A DNA stretch of 64,000 nt from DT-110 sp964342305. Lineage in GTDB: Bacteria; Bacteroidota; Bacteroidia; Chitinophagales; Saprospiraceae. The stretch is taken from assembly GCA_964342305.1 (NCBI GenBank), contig CAYFGK010000015.1, positions 7,638 through 71,637 on the forward strand, given 5' to 3'. Position numbers and translations under genes: made by a program. The notes beneath the pieces were generated by a model, which was given only the letters and a program-made list of their open reading frames with translations, searched no databases and was not told where the DNA came from. Positions 57,127 through 64,000 of the stretch are shown here, piece by piece (position 1 is the stretch's first letter; each line of letters begins with the position of its first letter).

Positions 57127-57441
57127 CTATGCTTCCGCCTTGGGCGTATTAAAGCTGGTCGGAGGCATCGGTGAATTCGTCTCCTGGATAGGGCCGAACT
57201 GCTCCTCGTAGCGTCGGATATTCTCCTGAAGCGCGTTCATCATACGCTTGGCGTGCTGCGGGGTAAGGATGACCCGCGATTTCACTTTGGCCTTGGGTAC
57301 ATTGGGGACGATGCGGATGAAGTCGAGGATGAACTCCGTATGGGAATGAGCGATTACCGCCAGGTTGGCGTAGGTCCCTTCAGATAATTCTTCGGGTAAT
57401 TCAATGTTAAGTTGTTTATTGTCTTTCTTATTGTCGTCCAT
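57127..57441 (-). CDS. DUF3467 protein
   Basis: The 104-residue protein fits DUF3467 in length and in the blocks YANLAVIAHSHTEFILDF, KSRVILTPQHAKRM and NALQENIRRYEEQFG. The function of the family is not known. It starts 24 nt after the topA stop codon on the same strand, so it is probably co-transcribed with topA. Confidence 0.9.
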   Translation of the reverse strand: MDDNKKDNKQLNIELPEELSEGTYANLAVIAHSHTEFILDFIRIVPNVPKAKVKSRVILTPQHAKRMMNALQENIRRYEEQFGPIQETNSPMPPTSFNTPKAEA

Positions 57442-57465
57442 GCTGCTAATTCGGAGATGATAAAA

Positions 57466-60066
57466 CTATTTTTTCTTGCTGGTCGCTTTCTTCTTGGTAG
57501 TCGACTTCTTCTTGGTCGTTTTCTTTTTGGCGGAAGCCTTCTTTTTTCCCTTGCTAAAGGCATTCGGAATCTCCAGTTCGATGTACTTTTTGACATCTTC
57601 CAGGGAAAGTTCAGCGGCTTCTTCGGAGGTCATCCGTTTGCCATCGTCATTCTTGGGTAATTTGACCGACTTTTTGCCGAAGCGAATAAAAGGTCCCCAG
57701 CGGCCATTTTCCAGATTGATCTTCTCGTCGGGCCACTTCTGAATGTATCGGTTAGCTTCTTTTTCTTCCTTCTTCTGGATGAGTTCGTACATCTCATCAT
57801 CGCTGAGGTTATCGAAATCATACTTCTTGGGAACATTCACGAACATACCATTCCACTTCAGGAAGGGCCCAAATCGTCCCTTACCTTTGGTTATGGGTTG
57901 GCCTTTATAGGTACCTACAGGTGCGTCCTCTTTCAGTTTCTGTTCGATGAGCTCGATGGCCCGTTCCCGCGACAATTCCAGGGGATCTTCTCCGCGCGGT
58001 ATGCTTACAAACTTGTCACCAAAGCGCACGTAAGGACCGTAACGTCCCGAACCGATCGAGACTTCCTCCCCTTTATACGGATCGAGGTCACGCGGCAACT
58101 GGAATAGTTTGATCGCTTCCTCGTACGTTATCGTATCAATGGATTGCTGTGGCTTCAGGTTAGAGTAGCGGGGTTTTTCATCCTCCTCCAACTCATCGGG
58201 CGCACCGATCTGAACCACGGGTCCCAGGCGCGTCATACGCGTAAGTAAGGTCCGCCCCGTTTCGGGGTCTTTACCCAGGATACGTTCGCGGGTAGGACGC
58301 TCGGCTTTTTCCAGGGTTTCTTCCACATCCTCGTGGAAGGGCCAGTAAAAATCGTTGAGCATTTTGGTCCACTCCATGCCGCCTTCGGCAATGTTGTCAA
58401 AGATCTTCTCCATCTCGGCCGTGAACCGGTAGTCCATCACGTCCTCGAAGTACTGATCCAGAAATTCCACGACCGTAATGCCCATATCGGTTGGGAAGAG
58501 GCGGTTTTTGACGGCACCCGTCATTTCCTGCTCCATCTTTTTGGATACCTCGCCACCGGTCAGTGTCCAGACGGCGTAATCGCGGGGCTCGCCCTCGCGG
58601 GTTTGCTTGACCACGTAACCACGTCCTTCCTCCATGATCTTACTAATGGTCGGTGCGTAGGTCGATGGACGGCCAATCCCCAGTTCCTCCAGCTTTTTCA
58701 CCAGGCTGGCTTCGGTAAAGCGGGCCGGTGGTCGCGTGAACCGCTCGGTAGCCGTCATATTACGCAGGAAGAGTTCCTGCCCCACTTTCAGCGGTGGCAA
58801 TAAGCCCTTCTCCTCTTTTTCTTCATCGTCGTCGTCCTGCGATTCCAGATATACCTTCAGGAAACCATCGAATTTCAGCACCTCGCCTTCGGCCCGCAAT
58901 TGGGTATCGGGAACAGTGGAAATACCGATCGATACCGTGGTTTTCTCCAGGATGGCTTCTGCCATTTGGGAGGCGATGGTCCGCTTCCAGATCAGTTCGT
59001 AGAGGCGCTGCTCATCGCGGCCGAGTGTAACGGTATGGCGATCAATATAGGTGGGGCGAATGGCTTCGTGAGCTTCCTGCGCACTCTGGTTTTTGCTCTT
59101 AAATCGACGGGTTTTCAGGTATTTCTGACCGTAGTTCTTTTCGATCTCCTGAGCGATGGACTTCAGGGCCACCTCACTCAGGGCGGTACTGTCGGTACGC
59201 ATATAGGTGATGGTACCCGCCTCGTAGAGGCGCTGGGCGACCGACATAGTTCGTTTCACTGAGAAGCCCAATTTGCGGCTGGCATCCTGCTGCAGAGTGG
59301 AAGTGGTAAAGGGTGCCGTGGGCCGGCGCTTGAGGGGCTTAACACTGATATCCTCGATCTCGAAGGTGGCTTTCGCACACTTTTCGAGAAACGTCCGGGC
59401 GTCATCTTCTTTATCGAACCGGCTGGGAAGCTCCGCTTTCAGGATAACTTCGCGGCCATCTTCGCCACGCACCTTGAAGTAGGCATTGACCCGATAAAAG
59501 GGCTTGCTTTCAAACTTCAGGATCTCGCGTTCGCGCTCCACGAGGAGCTTGACGGCAACTGACTGTACGCGACCGGCCGAGAGTTTGCCCTTGACTTTCT
59601 TCCACAGTACTTCGGACAGTTCGTACCCCACCAGGCGGTCCAGTACCCGGCGGGCTTGCTGGGCATTCACGAGGTTAATATCAACCGTGCGGGGAGCAGT
59701 GATCGCTTTTTGAATAGCCGGTTTAGTGATCTCCCGAAAAACGATCCGCTTGGTGGTGGATGGATCGAGGCCAAGCACTTCGCAGAGGTGCCAGGAAATA
59801 GCTTCCCCTTCGCGGTCTTCATCCGTCGCGAGCCACACCTCATCGACCTTTTTAAGGAGTCCCTTGAGGTCTTTGACCACTTTGGTCTTATCGGGAGTGA
59901 CGACGTAATTGGGTTGAAAATTATTCTCGACATCTACAGATCCTTTGCTTTTCTGCAAATCACGAACGTGTCCGTAGCTCGATTTCACGGTATAATCCTT
60001 ACCGAGTATTTTTTCGATGGTTTTAGCTTTCGCAGGAGACTCTACGATTAGTAGATTTTTTGGCAT
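57466..60066 (-). CDS. topA: DNA topoisomerase I (type IA)
   Basis: The 866-residue enzyme has a TOPRIM domain (MPKNLLIVESPAKAKT, TDEDREGEAISWH), the gate domain with active-site Tyr288 (TITYMRTDST), AGRVQSVAV, and C-terminal repeats of the non-zinc TopA type (RYGPYVRFGDKFVSI and WGPFIRFGKKSVKL). It ends in a lysine-rich tail of Lys-Lys-Thr/Ser units. No Cys4 zinc fingers are seen. It relaxes negative supercoils by cutting and rejoining one strand. It is divergent from the ATPase gene at 60330. Confidence 0.96.
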   Translation of the reverse strand: MPKNLLIVESPAKAKTIEKILGKDYTVKSSYGHVRDLQKSKGSVDVENNFQPNYVVTPDKTKVVKDLKGLLKKVDEVWLATDEDREGEAISWHLCEVLGLDPSTTKRIVFREITKPAIQKAITAPRTVDINLVNAQQARRVLDRLVGYELSEVLWKKVKGKLSAGRVQSVAVKLLVEREREILKFESKPFYRVNAYFKVRGEDGREVILKAELPSRFDKEDDARTFLEKCAKATFEIEDISVKPLKRRPTAPFTTSTLQQDASRKLGFSVKRTMSVAQRLYEAGTITYMRTDSTALSEVALKSIAQEIEKNYGQKYLKTRRFKSKNQSAQEAHEAIRPTYIDRHTVTLGRDEQRLYELIWKRTIASQMAEAILEKTTVSIGISTVPDTQLRAEGEVLKFDGFLKVYLESQDDDDEEKEEKGLLPPLKVGQELFLRNMTATERFTRPPARFTEASLVKKLEELGIGRPSTYAPTISKIMEEGRGYVVKQTREGEPRDYAVWTLTGGEVSKKMEQEMTGAVKNRLFPTDMGITVVEFLDQYFEDVMDYRFTAEMEKIFDNIAEGGMEWTKMLNDFYWPFHEDVEETLEKAERPTRERILGKDPETGRTLLTRMTRLGPVVQIGAPDELEEDEKPRYSNLKPQQSIDTITYEEAIKLFQLPRDLDPYKGEEVSIGSGRYGPYVRFGDKFVSIPRGEDPLELSRERAIELIEQKLKEDAPVGTYKGQPITKGKGRFGPFLKWNGMFVNVPKKYDFDNLSDDEMYELIQKKEEKEANRYIQKWPDEKINLENGRWGPFIRFGKKSVKLPKNDDGKRMTSEEAAELSLEDVKKYIELEIPNAFSKGKKKASAKKKTTKKKSTTKKKATSKKK

Positions 60067-60329
60067 ATGCTGGGTTCAATTAAATCCGATAGATAATGCT
60101 CATGGCGACCAGGGGTTAATGAAAACCCACCGGTTTCAGCGAACAAAAGTAATGATTTTCACTGTTTCCCGGTTTTACACGCGATAAAACACGAAGATTT
60201 AGGGTCACATAGCTAACAGGAAACGCAATTTTTCGGATTTATGTTTTACAGTATCGGTCCTTCAGAATTTTCTATATTGCTTTTCCGGGTTCCCACTATT
60301 GGGTATGAACACGAGTGCAACCATTTCGC

Positions 60330-61454
60330 ATGAAACATATATACGTAGCCGCTACCGGTCAACACGTAGGAAAAACGACCTCTACTTTAGGCCTGGTGGC
60401 CAACCTTTTGGAGCAGGGATTCAAGACCGGCTACTGCAAACCCGTCGGTCAAAAACACGTTTCCTTCGACGATATGATCGCGGATAAGGATGCGGTCCTC
60501 TTCTCCAAAGTAATTGGTTTCGATATTGACCCCGACATCCACTCTCCGGTTATCATCGGACAGGGCGTGACTAAAAAATATATTGAAGACGCTTCCCAAT
60601 TCGATTTTCCCACCAATATTCAATACGCCGCCGAACAACTCGGCAAGCAATACGAGGTGATCGTTTTTGAGGGTACCGGCCATCCCGGTGTCGGCAGCGT
60701 TTGTGAATTGTCCAACGCCACGGTGGCTAAACAACTCAACGCGGGTCTCATTATGATCGTCGAAGGCGGTATCGGTCGTACCATCGACAAACTGAATATG
60801 TGTCTTAGTATTTTCCAGGCGCAGGGCGTGCCCCTGCTGGGGGTGATCGTCAATAAGGTCCTTCCGGAAAAATACGAAGAGATCGAGTTTTATCTCTCCA
60901 AGAAATTCGAGCAGATGGGCATCCCCTTGCTCGGCATCCTTCCTTACGATCGCACCCTCTCCTTCCCCATCATGGAAACCGTTCGTCAGGCGGTGGAGGG
61001 GAAAGTATTGCTCAATGATGACTGCATGAACAACCGGGTGGAGGACATCATTGCGGGGTCCCTGGTCGATGTGGAAGAATTCAGTCGTTTTCAGAATATA
61101 CTCCTCGTAGCCAGCATCCGTCGTCTGAACGAGGCGATCGCCAAGGTGGAGCGAATCTCGGAAATGAAGGGACTCGACGAATCGCCGCTTTCGGGGGTGA
61201 TCGTCACCGGCGATGGCCGGCACGCTAAATGGTACGATACCGCCGACCTTAACAGCCCTTACTTCATCAAGCACAAGATCCCGGTGATCACTACCAAACT
61301 CGACACCTACGGATCGGTGGTCAAGACCAGCCGGATCGAAGTAAAGATCAATACCCGTACCCCCTGGAAATCAAAACGCGCAATAGAATTGATCCGGGAA
61401 AACCTCGATTTTGAACTACTGCTCGATCGCATCGATGCCCTGAAATCTGTTTGA
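60330..61454 (+). CDS. P-loop ATPase resembling the N-terminal part of phosphotransacetylase (AAA_26 plus DRTGG-like domain)
   Basis: The start at ATG 60330 (MKHIYVAATGQHVGKTT) fits the family; a GTG 15 nt earlier is possible. The 374-residue protein has a dethiobiotin-synthetase-like Walker A (ATGQHVGKTT), FEGTGHPGVGSV and a Walker-like IMIVEGGIGRTID, then a DRTGG-like regulatory domain (about 210-340). In long Pta enzymes these two domains precede the acetyltransferase domain, which is absent here. Its role is unknown; a regulatory or metabolite-sensing ATPase is plausible. purB follows 52 nt later with its own promoter. Confidence 0.8.
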   Translation: MKHIYVAATGQHVGKTTSTLGLVANLLEQGFKTGYCKPVGQKHVSFDDMIADKDAVLFSKVIGFDIDPDIHSPVIIGQGVTKKYIEDASQFDFPTNIQYAAEQLGKQYEVIVFEGTGHPGVGSVCELSNATVAKQLNAGLIMIVEGGIGRTIDKLNMCLSIFQAQGVPLLGVIVNKVLPEKYEEIEFYLSKKFEQMGIPLLGILPYDRTLSFPIMETVRQAVEGKVLLNDDCMNNRVEDIIAGSLVDVEEFSRFQNILLVASIRRLNEAIAKVERISEMKGLDESPLSGVIVTGDGRHAKWYDTADLNSPYFIKHKIPVITTKLDTYGSVVKTSRIEVKINTRTPWKSKRAIELIRENLDFELLLDRIDALKSV

Positions 61455-61477
61455 TAGCGGCAAAAAATGTACTTTTG
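61450..61477 (+). promoter_or_regulatory. Promoter of purB
   Basis: A -33 TTTG (61450-61453), a 16-nt spacer and a -7 TACTTTTG (61470-61477) lie 29 nt upstream of the purB ATG. The -33 element overlaps the end of the preceding gene. The spacer is slightly short for the consensus. Confidence 0.55.
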
Positions 61478-61506
61478 TCGCTTCAACCCAAAAGTACTGC
61501 CAGCCC

Positions 61507-62841
61507 ATGCTGAAAGCGATTTCACCCATCGATGGCCGCTATGCCAATAAGACTGCCGAACTACAGGAGTATTTCTCCGAGTATGCACTGATCAAATACC
61601 GCGTATTCGTAGAGGTCCAATACTTCATCGCGCTTTGCCAGGTACCACTGCCCCAGTTAGCCGATGTACCCGCCGAAAAATTGGACGAATTGACCCGGCT
61701 AGTCAATCGCTTCGACGAAGCGCAGGCCCAACAGATCAAGGATATCGAGCGGGTGACCAATCACGACGTGAAGGCCGTAGAGTATTTCCTGAAAGAGCGC
61801 TTCGATGAACTGGGGCTGGAAAAGTATCGCGAGTTCGTCCACTTCGGACTCACTTCCCAAGACATTAATAATACGTCCGTACCACTGAGCATGAAGCACG
61901 CCATGGACAATGTCTGGCGACCAGCCCTGGATCGGGTGCAACAAAAACTACAATCGCTGGCTGCCGAATGGGCGCACATTCCCATGCTGGCACGCACCCA
62001 CGGCCAGCCCGCATCCCCAACCCGGCTGGGCAAGGAGATCGAGGTGTTTGTAGAGCGTATCCGGGTACAGCTAATCCAGCTGGATCAGATCGCATACAAA
62101 GCAAAGTTTGGCGGAGCCACCGGCAATTTCAACGCTCACGTGGTAGCCTACCCCGAGATCGACTGGGTGGCGTTCGGAACTAAATTCGTCTCCGAGTCGC
62201 TCGGTATGGAACGGTCCCACCCCACCACGCAGATCGAACACTACGATAACCTGGCCGCCATCTTCCAGGCCGCCAAGCGCATCAATACCATACTTATCGA
62301 TCTGGCCCGTGATATCTGGACCTACATCTCCATGGACTACTTCAAGCAGAAAGTTGTGAAAGGAGAAGTAGGATCATCGGCCATGCCCCACAAAGTAAAC
62401 CCCATCGACTTTGAAAATGCCGAGGGCAATTTAGGTATTGCCAATGCGCTGTTTACTCACCTGGCCGATAAGCTGCCCATTTCCCGCCTGCAACGCGACC
62501 TGACGGACTCTACCGTGCTGCGCAACATTGGTGTACCGGTGGGGCACTGCCTGATTGCTTTTGCATCCCTGGAAAAGGGTTTGAACAAGCTCCTGCTCAA
62601 CGAAGCGAAACTCGAAGCCGACCTCGAAGCCAACTGGATGGTGGTGGCCGAAGCCATTCAAAACATCTTGCGCCGCGAGGGCTATCCGAAGCCATACGAA
62701 GCTCTGAAAGAACTCACCCGCGGCAAAGCCAGCATTGACCAGACAGGCATCCACGCATTCATTGATGGGCTGGACGTTTCCGATGCTGTGAAACTGGAGC
62801 TAAAGGCGATTACTCCTCATAATTATACGGGACAGGTGTGA
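61507..62841 (+). CDS. purB: Adenylosuccinate lyase
   Basis: The 444-residue protein has the fumarase/aspartase superfamily signature SSAMPHKVNPIDFENAEGN, the conserved TSQDINNT and ARTHGQPASPT, and opens ISPIDGRYANKT as bacterial PurB does. It cleaves SAICAR to AICAR and adenylosuccinate to AMP in purine synthesis, releasing fumarate. It is preceded by a promoter at 61450-61477 and ends five bases before a heptad-based inverted repeat. Confidence 0.97.
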   Translation: MLKAISPIDGRYANKTAELQEYFSEYALIKYRVFVEVQYFIALCQVPLPQLADVPAEKLDELTRLVNRFDEAQAQQIKDIERVTNHDVKAVEYFLKERFDELGLEKYREFVHFGLTSQDINNTSVPLSMKHAMDNVWRPALDRVQQKLQSLAAEWAHIPMLARTHGQPASPTRLGKEIEVFVERIRVQLIQLDQIAYKAKFGGATGNFNAHVVAYPEIDWVAFGTKFVSESLGMERSHPTTQIEHYDNLAAIFQAAKRINTILIDLARDIWTYISMDYFKQKVVKGEVGSSAMPHKVNPIDFENAEGNLGIANALFTHLADKLPISRLQRDLTDSTVLRNIGVPVGHCLIAFASLEKGLNKLLLNEAKLEADLEANWMVVAEAIQNILRREGYPKPYEALKELTRGKASIDQTGIHAFIDGLDVSDAVKLELKAITPHNYTGQV

Positions 62842-62845
62842 GAAA

Positions 62846-62914
62846 AACAGGTCTGAGGTTTGAGGTGTGGGGTTTGAGGTTAGGCAATAGGTTACCTCAT
62901 ACCTCAAACCTGTT
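62846..62914. repeat. Heptad-derived inverted repeat between purB and the sulfatase
   Basis: Arms 62846-62866 and 62894-62914 are reverse complements over 21 nt with two mismatches. The left side consists of GGTCTGA, GGTTTGA, GGTGTGG and GGTTTGA heptads. It starts 5 nt after the purB stop and ends 4 nt before the sulfatase ATG. It may terminate purB transcription or hide the next start site. Confidence 0.8.
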
Positions 62915-62917
62915 AAC

Positions 62918-64000
62918 ATGTACATGAGAAACATTTACTACTTTTTTGCGATCCTGGTATTTAGTGGATTATCCACGGCAAACCGTGTGCCGGATGAGCC
63001 GCCTAATGTATTGCTCATCCTTTCCGATGATCTGAACACACGGATCGGTCCGTATCTGGCACAGGAAGGGCATACCCCTTACCTCGATGGGCTGGCAGAA
63101 CGGGGTGTGCAATTCGACCGGGCCTATTGTCAATTTCCTCTGTGTGGTCCTTCGCGGGCATCCATTATGAGCGGGTTGTACCCAGAGACCAACGGTGTGC
63201 TCGGGAATCAGCATGTGGTGGGCAGCTATCGCGGCTCAAACCCGGAACTGGCTGACCATCCTTCCCTGGCGGGATTCTTTCGCGAGCAGGGTTATTTTAC
63301 CGCACGGGTATCCAAAGTCTTTCACATGGGCGTACCGGGGGGCATTGAGCGCGGGGAGGCCGGCGATGATGATCCCGACTCCTGGGATTTTGCCGTCAAC
63401 ATCATGGGGCCGGAAACCCTCAGTCCCGGAGAGATAGAACTTTTGTCCCCACAGCATCCGCACTACGGGAGCAGCTTCGCCCGTATGAAGGTTCCGGACA
63501 CCCTGCAGGAGACCCAAACCGATTACCTGGCCACCTCCCAGGCCATCGCTATCCTGGAAAGCCGCGCGGCCCGGACCATTCCCGGAGCCACTAACAAACT
63601 AAAGATCAAGCCAACTGAGCCTTTCTTCTTAGCCGTTGGACTAGTGCGACCACACGTTCCTTTCATCGCTCCCGACAATTGTTTCGAGCCCTACCCGGAT
63701 CATGAGATGGCCATACCCGAAGCGAATATTGATCCGAACCTGCCCGCTGCCGCCTATGCCAACCGCAACGACCGCATCTGGAAAATGGATATCGAACAGC
63801 AGCGCCGATCCATCAGCGGCTATCTGGCCAGTGTTCGCTTCATGGATCAGCAGGTAGGCCGTTTGCTGCGTACTCTGGAACGACTGGATCTGGCCGATAA
63901 CACCATCGTGGTATTCGTCTCTGATCACGGGTTTCTGCTGGGTGAACACGACTCCTGGCAGAAAGTCAACCTGTGGGAAGGCACCATCCGCGTGCCACTG
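62918..64000 (+). CDS. Sulfatase, iduronate-2-sulfatase-like (3' end outside window)
   Basis: The frame is open to the last base (361 codons). A signal peptide (about 1-21) precedes the first metal-binding Asp pair (ILSDDLNTRIG). The formylglycine motif is Cys76-Gly-Pro-Ser-Arg (LCGPSRASIMSG), so maturation by a formylglycine-generating enzyme is expected. GLVRPHVPFIAP and VVFVSDHGFLLGEHDSW carry further active-site residues. The layout resembles iduronate-2-sulfatase-type enzymes; the true glycan substrate is unknown. ATG 62918 or 62924 may be the start. The C-terminal third is missing. Confidence 0.92.
   Translation, partial: MYMRNIYYFFAILVFSGLSTANRVPDEPPNVLLILSDDLNTRIGPYLAQEGHTPYLDGLAERGVQFDRAYCQFPLCGPSRASIMSGLYPETNGVLGNQHVVGSYRGSNPELADHPSLAGFFREQGYFTARVSKVFHMGVPGGIERGEAGDDDPDSWDFAVNIMGPETLSPGEIELLSPQHPHYGSSFARMKVPDTLQETQTDYLATSQAIAILESRAARTIPGATNKLKIKPTEPFFLAVGLVRPHVPFIAPDNCFEPYPDHEMAIPEANIDPNLPAAAYANRNDRIWKMDIEQQRRSISGYLASVRFMDQQVGRLLRTLERLDLADNTIVVFVSDHGFLLGEHDSWQKVNLWEGTIRVPL

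Noticed and set aside
60387..61274. 295-codon minus-strand frame opposite the AAA_26 ATPase gene
   Set aside because: The plus strand encodes a clear P-loop protein; the minus frame shows no domain.

Overview
The window looks like the chromosome of a Bacteroidota bacterium, probably of the Saprospiria (Lewinella-like) lineage. I infer this from several traits: type IX secretion (T9SS) C-terminal sorting domains on huge surface proteins, a PorE-like T9SS accessory protein, TAnnTTTG promoter elements, futalosine-pathway menaquinone genes, a DUF1573 lipoprotein, and a TopA that ends in a lysine-rich tail. Species cannot be named from the sequence alone. I see no tRNA, rRNA, CRISPR array, transposase or phage module.

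Region 1 (2-27732, + strand) is a run of four secreted proteins with short spacers, closed by a clear intrinsic terminator at 27785-27818. They are: the 3' part of a more than 2,290-residue protein, a 2,131-residue protein, a 4,167-residue protein with 30 Ig-like repeats, and a 533-residue protein. All four carry cohesin-like domains, and the first three carry dockerin-like EF-hand pairs. Three end in a T9SS sorting domain. The largest does not; it ends in its dockerin-like domain. The set also shares malectin-type, cadherin-like/He_PIG and CBM-like modules, and an approximately 300-residue module I do not recognise. This is the strongest candidate here for an undescribed system: a T9SS-displayed surface assembly held together by cohesin-dockerin contacts.

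Region 2 (27849-36396) is mostly housekeeping: an HI0933-type flavoprotein, RlmF, a penicillin-acylase lipoprotein, an MFS transporter coupled to an RluA-type pseudouridine synthase, MqnD and alanine dehydrogenase.

Region 3 (36758-47427, - strand) encodes, in transcription order, a PorE-like protein with two SPOR domains, a NarL-type response regulator, a TPR sensor kinase, and a 1,776-residue beta-helix T9SS protein built from nine 147-residue repeats. It looks like an envelope-sensing and surface-display cluster.

Region 4 (47925-64000) holds a MOSC protein, a Tat-signal aminotransferase, an AEC transporter, a UbiA/MqnP prenyltransferase, a DUF1573 lipoprotein, PolX with an apparently broken polymerase active site, an amidase, an FKBP lipoprotein, DUF3467, TopA, a Pta-N-terminal-like ATPase, PurB and the 5' part of a sulfatase.

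The spacers are unusual. Many hold tandem tracts of a fixed 7- or 8-nt period whose unit sequence differs from locus to locus. These tracts often begin at, inside or within a few bases of a gene's stop codon, and some fold into long inverted repeats.
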